From contig NZ_JAADJU010000017.1 in assembly GCF_012933545.1 (NCBI RefSeq), positions 1 to 64,000 of the forward strand: DNA of 64,000 nucleotides, written 5' to 3'. Below the pieces are notes generated by a model. It saw nothing but the letters and a program-made list of their open reading frames with translations. It was not told the DNA's origin and did not search any database. A program made the position numbers and the translations under genes. Below are positions 43,074 through 52,688 of the stretch, piece after piece. Source of the DNA: Rouxiella aceris (GTDB lineage: Bacteria; Pseudomonadota; Gammaproteobacteria; Enterobacterales; Enterobacteriaceae). How positions within the stretch are numbered: the first letter of the stretch is position 1; each line of letters opens with the position of its first letter.

Positions 43074-44327
43074 ATGATGATCAAAAGATTACGCCCTGCC
43101 ACCACCCTGTGCGTGCTGTCGGCCCTCGCCTTTGGCTATTCGGCCCATGCACTGGCAGAGACCACTCTGAGCGCGCTGTTTATGACCCAGGCCGCCTACA
43201 GCGAAAGCGATATCCGCGCCATGACCGCCGATTTCACCAAGGCCCATCCGGATATCAAGGTCAATCTGGAGTTTGTGCCCTACGAAGCTTTGCATGACAA
43301 GATCGTCGCCGCTCGCGGTGCCGGTGACAAAGGCTATGACGTGGTGCTGTTTGACGCCATTTGGCCCGCCGAGTTTACCAAGTTCGGTTTGCTGCAAGAT
43401 GTTACCTCTCGCATCAGCAAAGAGCAGTCCGCGAAAATTTTTGACGGTGCTATTTCAACCGTGACTTATAAAGATAAGCGCTGGGGCATGCCGTGGATCC
43501 TCGATACCAAATATCTCTACTATAACAAAGCCATGCTGGCCAAGGCCGGGATCACCGCGCCGCCAACCACCTGGCAAGAGCTGGAAAAACAGGCAGAAAT
43601 CCTCAAGCAGAAAGATATTGTCAAATATCCGCTGGTGTGGAGCTGGTCGCAATCCGAGGCGCTGATCTGCGATTACACCACCCTGGTTTCTGCCTTTAAA
43701 GGCGATTTCTATCAAAATGGCCAACTCAACTTCACCAATCCGGGCGCGATGAAGGCCATCAGCTATATGAAAGATACCCTGGATAAAGGTCTGACCAATC
43801 CCAACTCCCGCGAATATCTGGAAGAAGATGTGCGGAAATCCTTCTCCAACGGCGATGCCGCCTTTGCCCTTAACTGGACCTATATGTACAACATGGCCAA
43901 CGATCCCAAGCAAAGTAAAGTGGCCGGTGATGTGGGTGTCGTCCCTGCCCCTGGTGAAGTGGCCGGTCAGGCGTCAGGCGTGAATGGTTCCATGGGACTT
44001 GGCATTGCCAAGGCCAGTACTCATGGCGATCAGGCCTGGGAATATATCTCCTATATGACCTCGCAGCCGGTGCAGAACAAATACGCCAAACTGAGCTTGC
44101 CGATCTGGAAGTCCTCTTACGACGATCCGGCGGTACAACAAGACCAGCAAGCGCTGATCGCGGCGGCGAAAACCTCACTCAATGTGATGCTGTCGCGTCC
44201 GGTCACCCCTGGCTACTCTCAGCTGTCGACCATTTTGCAGCAAAACCTGCAAAGCGTATTGCAAGGCAAGGTGGCAGCGCAGGATGCAATGGCAGAAGCC
44301 ACCAAAAGTGCAGACCGTATACGCTAA
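43074..44327 (+). CDS. Sugar ABC importer, periplasmic binding protein
   Basis: The 417-residue protein starts with a signal peptide (about 1-28, cut after HALA before ETTLSALFMT). Its body is of the family 1 carbohydrate binders (MalE/UgpB-like): DVVLFDAIWPAEFTKFGLLQ (about 90-109), WGMPWILDTKYLYYNKAML (about 137-155) and a C-terminal WEYISYMTSQPVQ. GGAGAGAG precedes the ATG. It is the first gene of a five-gene operon under the ROK repressor. The sugar is not known. Confidence 0.9.
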   Translation: MMIKRLRPATTLCVLSALAFGYSAHALAETTLSALFMTQAAYSESDIRAMTADFTKAHPDIKVNLEFVPYEALHDKIVAARGAGDKGYDVVLFDAIWPAEFTKFGLLQDVTSRISKEQSAKIFDGAISTVTYKDKRWGMPWILDTKYLYYNKAMLAKAGITAPPTTWQELEKQAEILKQKDIVKYPLVWSWSQSEALICDYTTLVSAFKGDFYQNGQLNFTNPGAMKAISYMKDTLDKGLTNPNSREYLEEDVRKSFSNGDAAFALNWTYMYNMANDPKQSKVAGDVGVVPAPGEVAGQASGVNGSMGLGIAKASTHGDQAWEYISYMTSQPVQNKYAKLSLPIWKSSYDDPAVQQDQQALIAAAKTSLNVMLSRPVTPGYSQLSTILQQNLQSVLQGKVAAQDAMAEATKSADRIR

Positions 44328-44330
44328 GGA

Positions 44331-45239
44331 ATGACTATGCTCAGTTTGCCACAACGTGAGCGTCGTCAGGCATGGGTGCTGTTGGCACCCATGCTGGTGA
44401 TGATGTTTCTGCTGACCGCCTGGCCGCTGGCCCGCACGCTCTGGCTCAGTTTTACCGATGCCGGACTGATTGGTGACGGCTCCGCTCCGGCCTGGGTGGG
44501 CAGCGACAATTTTATCTATGCCTTAAGCGATGCGGATTTCCGCGCGGCGCTGTGGCGTACGCTCTATTTCACTTTTGTCTCGGTATTTATTGAAGGCGTG
44601 ATTGGGGTACTGGTGGCATTGTTGCTCAATCAGCCCTTTTGGGGTCGCAGCGCATTGCGGGTCCTGGTGATCTTGCCCTGGGCACTGCCGACGATTGTTA
44701 ATGCCACCATGTGGCGTCTTAACTTTAATCCCGATTATGGCAGTATCAACGCCCTGCTGACTCAGCTTGGGGTGATCGATCACTATCGCAGTTGGCTGGG
44801 TTCGCCGGACTCGGCGATCAATGCTGTAATGTTTGCCGATATCTGGAAAAACTACCCGCTGATCACCCTGTTGACACTGGCCGCCTTGCAAACCATTCCG
44901 GAAGATCTCTTTGAAGCTGCCCGCCTTGACGGTGCCTCGGCCTGGCGGCGCTTTCGGGTTATCACTTTCCCGGCCATTGCCGCACCGCTGGCGGTGGCGC
45001 TGATCCTGCGTACCATTGATGCCTTTAAGGTGTTTGACATTATTTATGTTATGACCCGTGGCGGTCCGCTCGACAGTACCAAAACCGTCAGTTTCTTTGT
45101 CTACCAGGAGTCCTTTAGCTATTTGCGTGCCGGCAGCGGTGCCGCCTACGCCATTTTAATGACCCTGATCTGCACGCTGCTGATCGCAATTTATATGCTG
45201 TTGCTGCTGCGCCAGCGCAAACAGGGAGCCAGTGAATGA
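44331..45239 (+). CDS. Sugar ABC importer permease 1 (MalF type)
   Basis: The 302-residue protein has six membrane segments (starting VLLAPMLVMMFLLTAWPLA, about 15-33) and the EAA loop EDLFEAARLDGASAWRRF (about 191-208). ATG 44331 is two bases after AAGGA, so the in-frame ATG at 44337 (7 bases after it) may be the true start. The stop overlaps the next start (ATGA). Confidence 0.9.
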   Translation: MTMLSLPQRERRQAWVLLAPMLVMMFLLTAWPLARTLWLSFTDAGLIGDGSAPAWVGSDNFIYALSDADFRAALWRTLYFTFVSVFIEGVIGVLVALLLNQPFWGRSALRVLVILPWALPTIVNATMWRLNFNPDYGSINALLTQLGVIDHYRSWLGSPDSAINAVMFADIWKNYPLITLLTLAALQTIPEDLFEAARLDGASAWRRFRVITFPAIAAPLAVALILRTIDAFKVFDIIYVMTRGGPLDSTKTVSFFVYQESFSYLRAGSGAAYAILMTLICTLLIAIYMLLLLRQRKQGASE

Positions 45240-46075
45240 AAAAGCAATCGCGTATTGTGCTGCGCTATCTCGCCGCGCTGGTATTGGCGGTAACCATCTT
45301 GGCGCCGATGCTGTGGCTGTTTTTAATGAGCGTCAGCAGTAGCAGCGATCTGGCCCGCGTACCGCTAAAATGGATCCCAGATCGTTGGGATTTCAGTCGT
45401 TACCTCAGTCTGTTAACCCTTGAAGCCGGGCAGCCCGGCGCGCTGTTTCTGCACGCACTGGGCAACAGTCTGCTGGTCGCCTGTGGCGCGACCCTGATCT
45501 CGCTGTTACTGGCGATCCCGGCAGCGTTTAGTTTTTCCCGCTACCCCGGGCGCGAGGGCTGGCTGTATGGCAGTCTGGCCATTTATATGGTGCCACCGGT
45601 TGCCTTTGTATTGCCGCTCTATTTTATCCTTGAACAAATCAGCCTGCTTAATACGCATCTCGGGCTGATCCTGGTCTATTGCTCAATGATCCTGCCGTTT
45701 CTCACCTGGATGTTGAAAAACCAGTTCGACGCCCTGCCGCTGGATATCGAACAAGCTGCGCGTCTGGACGGACTGCGCTACTGGCAGGTGTTGCTGCGCA
45801 TCACCCTGCCGCTGGCCAAACCGGCGTTGGGTGCCTCGGCGATGTTTGGCTGGCTGCTGGCCTGGGATGAATTTTTCTATGCCTTGCTGTTTACCAACAA
45901 TATCGATGCCCAGACGCTGCCGGTAACCATTGCCGGTTTTACCGCCGGACGGGCAACGGATGATGGCCTGATTGCCGCCGTGGGGATCCTCGCCGCCGTA
46001 CCACCGTTATTTATTGCTTTATGGCTACAGAAAACCCTGGTCAGCGGCCTGACCAGCGGTGGTAGCAAAGGCTGA
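45236..46075 (+). CDS. Sugar ABC importer permease 2 (MalG type)
   Basis: The 279-residue protein has six membrane segments and the EAA loop DIEQAARLDGLRYWQVLLRI (about 168-187). MalG-like features include FSRYPGREGWLYGSL and the C-terminal half LLAWDEFFYALLFTN. It overlaps the preceding gene by four bases and pairs with it to form the channel. Confidence 0.9.
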   Translation: MKKQSRIVLRYLAALVLAVTILAPMLWLFLMSVSSSSDLARVPLKWIPDRWDFSRYLSLLTLEAGQPGALFLHALGNSLLVACGATLISLLLAIPAAFSFSRYPGREGWLYGSLAIYMVPPVAFVLPLYFILEQISLLNTHLGLILVYCSMILPFLTWMLKNQFDALPLDIEQAARLDGLRYWQVLLRITLPLAKPALGASAMFGWLLAWDEFFYALLFTNNIDAQTLPVTIAGFTAGRATDDGLIAAVGILAAVPPLFIALWLQKTLVSGLTSGGSKG

Positions 46076-46104
46076 TATCCCTCATGCAGAGAAATGAGAA
46101 TTGT

Positions 46105-47073
46105 ATGAATAAACCTGAAACTCAGGCCACGCTCTATGTCGTCGGTAATCTGAACGTTGATTTAATTATGAGTACGCTGCAGCAGTGGCCGCAGAAAGGG
46201 ACCGAAGCCATGCTGGAAAGCAGCTCACTGCGCCCCGGCGGCTCGGCAGGTAACTGCGCGTTGGCGCTGGCCGCCCTTGGCACCCCGCATCGTCTGGTGG
46301 CCAATCAGGGAAAGGATCAGTTTACCCCCTGGCTGGCAGAACTGTTTGCCGCAAGCGCCGAACACTGGCCGCAATATGCCTGTGAGACCTCGCTGACCTT
46401 TGGCGTGACTCACCCCGACCATGAGCGAACTTTTTTCAGTAATCAGGGGCATATTGTGCGTCTGACCCGACAGGATGTGCTGCAACAATTACCCTTGACT
46501 GCCAGGCAAGACGACTGGGTCTTGCTGTGCGGCACCTTTTTATGTACGGCGTTATTTAGCGACTACCCGCTGTTACTGGCTGAACTGAAACAGCGCGGCT
46601 ATCAGGTCGCCGTTGACAGTGGCTGGCCTCCGCAGGGTTGGAGCGACTCACTGCGTCAGCAGATTTACCCCTGGCTAAGGTATTGCGATGCGCTGCTGCT
46701 TAACGAAGTAGAAACCTGTGGGGTCGGCGATAGCGATAGTCTGCCCACCGCCGCTGCCCGACTGCTGGCCATGATGCCGGTCAATGCCCGCTGTGTGGTC
46801 AAATGTGGTGCTGACGGCGCGCACTGCTGGTCTGGCGAGCAGCACCTGCATCAGGCAGCCGAAACCCTGCAGGTTGTCGATACCATTGGCGCAGGCGACA
46901 GCTTTAACGCGGGCTATCTGTCGGCACTAATCTACGGACAGGACGCGGCCACCGCGCTGCAATGGGGCATTCGAGTCGCCAGCGCAGCCATCAGCAGCTC
47001 TCCGCGTCACTATGCGGACTGGCAAACACTGTTTGGCTGCGCGCAGCAGGCCGACAATCAGGAGACAAAATAA
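46105..47073 (+). CDS. PfkB-family carbohydrate kinase
   Basis: Start chosen at ATG 46105 (MNKPETQATLYVVGNLNVDL), with GAGAA before it; an ATG at 46084 in frame gives seven more residues. The 322-residue ribokinase-fold protein has GNLNVDLI (about 14-21), the RPGGSAGNCALALAALG block (about 43-59) and the anion-hole/base motif DTIGAGDSFNAGY (about 260-272). It should phosphorylate the sugar imported by the flanking transporter; its place between permease and ATPase genes supports this. Confidence 0.88.
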   Translation: MNKPETQATLYVVGNLNVDLIMSTLQQWPQKGTEAMLESSSLRPGGSAGNCALALAALGTPHRLVANQGKDQFTPWLAELFAASAEHWPQYACETSLTFGVTHPDHERTFFSNQGHIVRLTRQDVLQQLPLTARQDDWVLLCGTFLCTALFSDYPLLLAELKQRGYQVAVDSGWPPQGWSDSLRQQIYPWLRYCDALLLNEVETCGVGDSDSLPTAAARLLAMMPVNARCVVKCGADGAHCWSGEQHLHQAAETLQVVDTIGAGDSFNAGYLSALIYGQDAATALQWGIRVASAAISSSPRHYADWQTLFGCAQQADNQETK

Positions 47074-48162
47074 ATGGCGAGTGTTGAACTGGTTCGCGTG
47101 GCCAAAAATTACGGCAAACATCAGGTATTGAAGCCCCTCGATCTGACCATCAGCGACGGCAGTTTCACTGTCCTGGTCGGCCCCTCCGGCTGTGGCAAGT
47201 CTACCTTGCTGCGCCTGCTGGCAGGGTTGGAGTCGGTTTCAGATGGCGATATCTTGCTGGATAAGCAGCAGATTAACGATCTCGATCCGGCCGATCGGGA
47301 TATTGCCATGGTATTCCAAAGCTATGCGCTCTACCCCCATCTGACGGTGGAAGAAAATATGGCCTTTCATATGCAGGTCAAGCGAGTACCCAAAGCGCAG
47401 CAACAGGCCAAGGTATTGCAGGCGGCGAAAGTGCTGGCCATTGATCATCTGCTAAAACGCCTGCCGAAAGATCTCTCCGGTGGACAGCGCCAGCGCGTCG
47501 CCATGGGTCGGGCGTTAGTGCGCAGTCCAAAGGTGTTCCTGTTTGATGAGCCATTGTCCAATCTCGATGCCCAGTTGCGTATGGAACTGCGGGCGGAGAT
47601 TAAATCGGTACATCAACAGTTTCGTACCACAACCGTCTATGTCACTCATGATCAAATCGAGGCCATGACGCTGGCGGACCGTATTGTGGTGATGAAAGAC
47701 GGTTATATCGTGCAACAAGGGGAACCGCTGGAGATTTACGATCGGCCGGTGAATACCTTTGTTGCCCGCTTTATCGGCTCGCCACCAATGAATCTGTTTG
47801 ACGGCACCTTTGGCGAACAGGATGGCGAAATTGGTGTGCAATGCGGGGATCTGTGGTTTGCCCTGCCTAAAAAATGGCAGCAGAGCGCACAACAGGCGCA
47901 GGGCAAGGCGGTCACCTTGGGCTTGCGTCCGCACGATATTTATCTGCACGAGCATAGCAAGCAACCCCCGGCCAGGCTGCGTCTGCTGGAGGTTACCGGT
48001 GAAAGCAGCCTGATGCATATCGACTGGTGTGGTTTTCCTTTGCATGTGCAGTGCGCCGGTCGGGCGCGAGTTCAACTGGAGACGCCTCTATTGTTGGCAG
48101 CACGCAGTGAAGGGATCCATCTTTTTGACGCGGCAAGCGGGGAACGTTTGCAAGAAAGTTAA
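47074..48162 (+). CDS. Sugar ABC importer ATP-binding protein (UgpC/MalK type)
   Basis: The 362-residue protein has Walker A GPSGCGKST (about 37-45), the Q-loop FQSYALYPHLTV, signature DLSGGQRQRVAMGRALV (about 134), Walker B FLFDEPLSNLDAQLRM (about 155), switch VTHDQIEAMTLADR and a C-terminal TOBE domain (about 235-362) as in MalK/UgpC. GGAGACAAAATAA precedes the ATG. It is the last gene of the operon, which ends at the hairpin 48252-48284. Confidence 0.93.
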   Translation: MASVELVRVAKNYGKHQVLKPLDLTISDGSFTVLVGPSGCGKSTLLRLLAGLESVSDGDILLDKQQINDLDPADRDIAMVFQSYALYPHLTVEENMAFHMQVKRVPKAQQQAKVLQAAKVLAIDHLLKRLPKDLSGGQRQRVAMGRALVRSPKVFLFDEPLSNLDAQLRMELRAEIKSVHQQFRTTTVYVTHDQIEAMTLADRIVVMKDGYIVQQGEPLEIYDRPVNTFVARFIGSPPMNLFDGTFGEQDGEIGVQCGDLWFALPKKWQQSAQQAQGKAVTLGLRPHDIYLHEHSKQPPARLRLLEVTGESSLMHIDWCGFPLHVQCAGRARVQLETPLLLAARSEGIHLFDAASGERLQES

Positions 48163-48251
48163 GCTCACCGCCTGTGCCAGGATCACACATTCTGTCACAG
48201 GCTGGTGGTTGACCCCTCTCCCCGATGCGCTATGCTCAAAAGCTGACTTCA

Positions 48252-48284
48252 CTTGCCGGGTAATGCCTCTGCCCGGCAAGTTTT
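48252..48284 (+). terminator. Intrinsic terminator of the sugar ABC operon
   Basis: CTTGCCGGG (48252-48260) pairs perfectly with CCCGGCAAG (48272-48280), followed by TTTT. Its position shows that the long upstream extension of the next reading frame is not translated. Confidence 0.8.
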
Positions 48285-48351
48285 GGCTTCTATTCAGGGA
48301 GTTATTAATAGTGATTTGCCGAGTTTCCCTTTCTGTTGCGACAGCCTGCCC

Positions 48352-49812
48352 ATGAAAACACTTAGCCTGCCAGCGGGTTCTGCGCTGCCTTTATTGGTGG
48401 CTGGCGCATTTTTTATGGAGAACCTGGATGCTACGGTAATTGTCACCGCCTTGCCCGCTATGGCACGAGCCTTTGGTGAGCATCCGGTTGATTTGAATAT
48501 TGGTGTTTCGGCCTATATTTTAACGTTGACGGTGTTTATTCCGGCCAGCGGCTGGATTGCAAATCGTTTTGGCACCCGTCAGGTTTTTTCGCTGGCGATT
48601 ATTCTATTCACCCTGGCTTCAGTGCTCTGTTCCATGTGTGGCAATTTACCGACTTTCACTGCCGCACGTATGTTGCAAGGTTTTGCCGGCGCGCTGATGG
48701 TGCCGGTTGGTCGGCTGGTGGTGCTGCGTAATACCGCCAAGTCGGATCTGATCCGTGCTATCGCTACCATTACCTGGCCGGGACTGGTAGCACCGATCCT
48801 TGGGCCACCATTAGGCGGTTTTATTACTACCTATGCCTCCTGGCATTGGATTTTTATCCTCAATGTTCCTCTCGGTATTATCGCCCTGCTGTTTAGCCTT
48901 AAGCTGATCCCCGCCGAGTCAGGAGAAAAAGGGGTGCCTTTCGATCTGTTGGGCTTTTTGCTGACCGGCGCGACCTGTTTTGGGCTGATATTTGGTCTGG
49001 ATCTGTTTAATAAAGGCAGCGCGACGCTATGGTTACCGTTGAGCTGGGTAGTTACCAGTCTGCTGCTTGGCGGTCTGGCCATCAGGCACTCGAAGCATTC
49101 GGCGCATCCGCTGTTGCCGACGGTAGCCATGAAAATAAAAAGTTACGCTGTCACAGTTATTGGCGGTTCTTTATTCCGCATAGCCATTGGTGCCCTGCCT
49201 TTTATGTTGCCGCTGCTGTTTCAGTTAGGCTACGGTATGAGCGCCTTTGATGCCGGTTTGCTGGTATTGGCGGTCTTTGCCGGTAACCTGGCAATGAAAC
49301 CTTTTACCTCGGCAATTTTATTTCGCTTTCCGTTCAGAACTACGCTGCTGGTCAACGGTTTTTTAAATGCGCTGACGATTGTCGCCTGCGCCTTTCTTAC
49401 GCCTGCGGTACCGACAGCGCTGACGCTGATTTTATTGTTTATTAGCGGCATGACCCGCTCAATGCAGTTTACTGCGCTTAATACCCTGGCCTTTTCTCAG
49501 GTGCCGGGCACGCAAATGAGCGGTGCCAATACCTTGTTTAATACTGCCCAGCAGCTATCCTCCGGTTTGGGGATTGCCATCGGAGCGTTGACATTGCGCA
49601 TTGCTGAACACTTTGCCCCGGCAAACTCTGGCATCTCGCTGGGAAGTTTCAGGCTGGCTTTTATTCTTATCGCCATAATTGCTCTGCTGGGGATGCTGGA
49701 TAGTCTCTCGCTGGGAGCCAGCGATGGGGATGAAATCCGGCGCAAAAGAAAAAAAAGTGCGGCCACGCACTCAGAATCTGATAGAACACCCGAAAAATCC
49801 ACGCAACATTAA
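48352..49812 (+). CDS. MFS multidrug exporter, DHA2 (14-helix) type
   Basis: Start taken at ATG 48352 (MKTLSLPAGSALPLLVAG). The frame is open from 48253, but that part lies in the terminator of the previous operon. No clear ribosome site is visible. The 486-residue protein has about 13-14 membrane segments and the DHA2 marks LDATVIVTALPAMARAFG (about 25-42), GWIANRFGTRQVF (motif A, about 68-80) and WPGLVAPILGPPLGGFITTY (motif C, about 143-162). A charged tail rich in Lys/Arg ends the protein. The aldo/keto reductase gene follows after 18 bases and may be co-transcribed. Confidence 0.88.
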   Translation: MKTLSLPAGSALPLLVAGAFFMENLDATVIVTALPAMARAFGEHPVDLNIGVSAYILTLTVFIPASGWIANRFGTRQVFSLAIILFTLASVLCSMCGNLPTFTAARMLQGFAGALMVPVGRLVVLRNTAKSDLIRAIATITWPGLVAPILGPPLGGFITTYASWHWIFILNVPLGIIALLFSLKLIPAESGEKGVPFDLLGFLLTGATCFGLIFGLDLFNKGSATLWLPLSWVVTSLLLGGLAIRHSKHSAHPLLPTVAMKIKSYAVTVIGGSLFRIAIGALPFMLPLLFQLGYGMSAFDAGLLVLAVFAGNLAMKPFTSAILFRFPFRTTLLVNGFLNALTIVACAFLTPAVPTALTLILLFISGMTRSMQFTALNTLAFSQVPGTQMSGANTLFNTAQQLSSGLGIAIGALTLRIAEHFAPANSGISLGSFRLAFILIAIIALLGMLDSLSLGASDGDEIRRKRKKSAATHSESDRTPEKSTQH

Positions 49813-49830
49813 CAGGTAAGGAGACAGAAG

Positions 49831-50886
49831 ATGGAATATCGTCAACTTGGCCGTTCAGGACTCAAGGTCTCGGCCCTCAGTCTGGGAACCATGACCTTTG
49901 GTGGTCAAGGTAAATTTGCCAAAACCGGGCAAACCGATGTCGCCAACGCGCGTCGGCAAATTGCCCTCTGTCGCGAAGCAGGTATCAATTTATTTGATAC
50001 TGCCGATGTCTATTCCGGCGGCTTATCCGAGGAGATCCTCGGTGAAGCCCTTGGCAAGCAGCGCAATGACGTGCTGATTGCCAGCAAAGCGCGCTTTCCG
50101 ATGGGGGATGGTCCAAACAATCGCGGCTCGTCACGTCATCATATTTTACGTGCCTGCGAAGCCAGCCTGAAACGACTGAATAGCGATCATATCGATCTCT
50201 ACCAATTGCATCAGTGGGATGGTCAGACACCGCTGGAGGAAACCCTGCGCGCGCTGGAAGATTTAGTTACCAGCGGCAAGGTTCGCTATGTCGGACTCTC
50301 TAATTTTTCGGCCTGGCATGTAATGAAAACTCTTGGCGTCAGCGAAAGCAACCACTGGGTCCGTCCGGTCAGTCAACAGATCCACTATACGCTGCAGGCC
50401 CGTGAGGCAGAGTACGAACTGCTGCCGGTAAGCCACGATCAGGGGCTGGGCGTGCTGGTTTGGAGTCCGCTGGCCGGTGGATTGTTATCCGGAAAATATC
50501 GACGTAATCAGCCACAGCCGCAAGGCACCCGCCATCTTGCCGACTGGGGAGAACCACCGGTGCGGGACGAAACCGCGCTCTATGATATTGTCGATGTGCT
50601 GGTGGAAATAGCCGATGCTCGCGGCGTGTCGGCAGCGCAGATTGCGCTGGCATGGTTGCTGTCGAAACCGCTGGTAAGCTCAGTGATCGTCGGTGCTCGC
50701 AGTGAGGCACAGCTGCAGGATAATCTGCAAGCTGCCCAGCTCACTCTTGCCAGTGATGAACTCGAAAGGCTGGATAAAGTCAGTCAGTTGCCACTACTCT
50801 ACCCATACTGGCACCAGGCACAAACTGCATCCGACCGTTTGTCGGCTGCGGATTTATCACTGATTGCGCCTTATTTGAAAAAATAA
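49831..50886 (+). CDS. Aldo/keto reductase
   Basis: The 351-residue protein opens MEYRQLGRSGLKVSALSLG. It holds the AKR tetrad: Asp and Tyr in INLFDTADVYSGG (about 48-60), Lys in LIASKARFP (about 86) and His in YQLHQWDG (about 127). The cofactor end is SSVIVGARSEAQLQDNLQAA. AAGGAGACAGAAG precedes the ATG. It differs from the other aldo/keto reductase of this window (13319-14323) by an insertion near residue 25 (GQGKFAKTGQTDVANAR). The substrate is unknown. Confidence 0.88.
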   Translation: MEYRQLGRSGLKVSALSLGTMTFGGQGKFAKTGQTDVANARRQIALCREAGINLFDTADVYSGGLSEEILGEALGKQRNDVLIASKARFPMGDGPNNRGSSRHHILRACEASLKRLNSDHIDLYQLHQWDGQTPLEETLRALEDLVTSGKVRYVGLSNFSAWHVMKTLGVSESNHWVRPVSQQIHYTLQAREAEYELLPVSHDQGLGVLVWSPLAGGLLSGKYRRNQPQPQGTRHLADWGEPPVRDETALYDIVDVLVEIADARGVSAAQIALAWLLSKPLVSSVIVGARSEAQLQDNLQAAQLTLASDELERLDKVSQLPLLYPYWHQAQTASDRLSAADLSLIAPYLKK

Positions 50887-50976
50887 AGCGGCAGCCGGCA
50901 ACGCGATGCCCTAACCCTAACCTGATGTTGTAAACTTTACCCTGCCAGCAGGGCTTATTATTAAAGGAATGCAGAG

Positions 50977-51726
50977 ATGATTATTTTTGTTACCGGCGCG
51001 ACAGCCGGATTTGGTGCCGCAATTGCGCGTAAATTTGTTAATGCCGGTCATCAGGTGATTGCTACGGGACGACGTATAGAACGTCTGCAAGCGTTAAAAA
51101 CCGAGCTGGGTGACGCATTACACATCGTGCAACTGGATGTGACCGAGCGTGCATCTGTCGAGCAGGCTATTGCCTCATTGCCGGCTAATCTGCAAAAAAT
51201 TGATGTGCTGGTCAATAATGCCGGTCTGGCATTGGGAATGGAGACCGCCGATAAAGCCTCTCTTGATGACTGGGAAACGATGATCGATACCAATACCAAA
51301 GGCCTGGTCTATATGACACGCGCACTGTTGCCGGGAATGGTTGCCCGCAATGTTGGTCATGTGATCAATATCGGCTCCACCGCCGGCAACTGGCCGTACG
51401 CTGGCGGCAATGTGTATGGCGCGACCAAAGCCTTTGTACGTCAGTTCAGCCTTAATCTGCGCACCGATCTGTTTGGTACCAAGGTGCGGGTGACCAATAT
51501 CGAACCGGGCCTGTGCGGTGGTACCGAGTTTTCCAGCGTACGCTTTAAAGGTGACGAAGAGAAAGTGGGTCAGACTTATGACAAAACCGACCCATTGACC
51601 GCCGAAGACATTGCCGAATCGGTGTTTTGGGTTGCCACACTGCCTGCCCATGTCAATATCAACACCCTGGAGATGATGCCAGTCAATCAATCTCTTGCCG
51701 GTCTGCGCGTGCATCGCGACGCATAA
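50977..51726 (+). CDS. ydfG: NADP-dependent 3-hydroxy acid dehydrogenase YdfG
   Basis: Short-chain dehydrogenase acting on serine, allo-threonine and 3-hydroxy acids; it also removes malonic semialdehyde. The 249-residue protein shows MIIFVTGATAGFGAAIARKF, NNAGLAL (about 84), the catalytic YGATKAFVRQF (Tyr/Lys about 147/151) preceded by INIGSTAGNWPYAGGNV, and EPGLCGGTEFSSVRFKGD typical of YdfG. AAAGGAATGCAGAG precedes the ATG, and a strong terminator follows. Confidence 0.94.
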   Translation: MIIFVTGATAGFGAAIARKFVNAGHQVIATGRRIERLQALKTELGDALHIVQLDVTERASVEQAIASLPANLQKIDVLVNNAGLALGMETADKASLDDWETMIDTNTKGLVYMTRALLPGMVARNVGHVINIGSTAGNWPYAGGNVYGATKAFVRQFSLNLRTDLFGTKVRVTNIEPGLCGGTEFSSVRFKGDEEKVGQTYDKTDPLTAEDIAESVFWVATLPAHVNINTLEMMPVNQSLAGLRVHRDA

Positions 51727-51744
51727 TTCTCTGCTGACTTTCTC

Positions 51745-51776
51745 AGGCACTGCCCCCCGCAGTGCCTTTTTATTTT
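51745..51776 (+). terminator. Intrinsic terminator after ydfG
   Basis: AGGCACTGC (51745-51753) pairs with GCAGTGCCT (51759-51767) around five C; TTTTATTTT follows. Probably also serves as the limit of the convergent ynfA transcript. Confidence 0.88.
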
Positions 51777-51797
51777 AGGGGGTACCGCCAGCAATGA

Positions 51798-52121
51798 TTA
51801 AGATTTCCAGCCGGAAATAATAATCAACATGCCCAGCAATGCAATAGCCGCCCCCAACCAGTCGGTGGTGGCCAGTTTTACGCCATCGACATAACGTAGC
51901 CACAGCAGTGCCGTCATTACATAAACTCCGCCATAGGCGGCATAAACTCTGCCGCTGGCAGCCGGATGCAGGGTTAATAACCAGACAAATAGCGCCAGGC
52001 TGGCCGCAGCCGGAAGCAATAACCCAATACTCGCGCCTTTGCGTAACCACAGGTAGGGCAAAAAACAGCCCATAATTTCTGCCAATGCGGTGGCAAAAAA
52101 AAGCAGCGTGGTTTTAAGCAT
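51798..52121 (-). CDS. ynfA: YnfA family membrane protein (UPF0060)
   Basis: The 107-residue protein has four membrane helices and the family landmarks [18 protein letters not shown] (about 14-31), [12 protein letters not shown] (about 57-68) and [16 protein letters not shown]. YnfA is related to small multidrug-resistance exporters, and a part in drug efflux has been proposed. It is divergent from ynfB as in E. coli. Confidence 0.94.
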   Translation of the reverse strand: MLKTTLLFFATALAEIMGCFLPYLWLRKGASIGLLLPAAASLALFVWLLTLHPAASGRVYAAYGGVYVMTALLWLRYVDGVKLATTDWLGAAIALLGMLIIISGWKS

Positions 52122-52249
52122 CTTTCTCTCTCATGTCTATAGTTCAATGATTAATCAACCGGCCAAACGCGAGCAGATGACGTTGTTGGCCAGGATGTTA
52201 TAATTCCGCTAATCGCGCGCGCGATTTGTAAACTTATAAGGATGAACCA

Positions 52250-52618
52250 ATGAATACAACAGTTACCTCTCGACTGCTACGTCGCATGCTACCCGTCGCT
52301 TTTCTGGTCCTTGCCGGAAGCTGGCAGGTTGCAGCCCATGCCGAAACGAACTGTGCCGGTGGCACCTGCGTATTTGGCGGGTCAAGCAACAATGCTGCTT
52401 CTAACGAAGATGCCCGCCAAAGCAAAGAGCAATGGAATGCCACTCGCACCCTGCGTGAACAGAAAATCAATCGTCAAATCAAAGACAATGCCAAGTACGA
52501 TCGTACCCTCGAACTCCATGACAGATGTAATGCCAGTCCAAACGTTAATGCCTATTGGGAAGCAAAAACCGAGCGCTGTCTTGACCGCAGAACCGGTCGT
52601 GAAATGCTGGCACCTTAA
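52250..52618 (+). CDS. ynfB: YnfB, periplasmic DUF1283 protein (UPF0482)
   Basis: The 122-residue protein has a signal peptide ending VAAHA before ETNCAGG. The conserved part EQWNATRTLREQKIN, DRCNASPNVNAYWEAKT and RCLDRRTGRE matches E. coli YnfB. The insertion NCAGGTCVFGGSSNN just after the signal peptide is not in the E. coli form as I recall it. The function is unknown. Place next to ynfA agrees with E. coli. Confidence 0.92.
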   Translation: MNTTVTSRLLRRMLPVAFLVLAGSWQVAAHAETNCAGGTCVFGGSSNNAASNEDARQSKEQWNATRTLREQKINRQIKDNAKYDRTLELHDRCNASPNVNAYWEAKTERCLDRRTGREMLAP

Positions 52619-52688
52619 TAACCGCCCTGCCGGGATGGTATTTAGCTGCTAAACTTGGCGTTCAAGCTTTTCAAAAAAGGACGAAATC

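Noticed and set aside
43074..48162. Maltose operon
   Set aside because: The MalEFGK-like layout fits many sugar importers. The presence of a PfkB kinase and a ROK repressor, and the absence of malto-oligosaccharide enzymes and MalT, do not support maltose.
48253..48351. N-terminal extension of the DHA2 exporter
   Set aside because: These bases form the terminator hairpin of the previous operon, and the encoded residues are not typical of the family.
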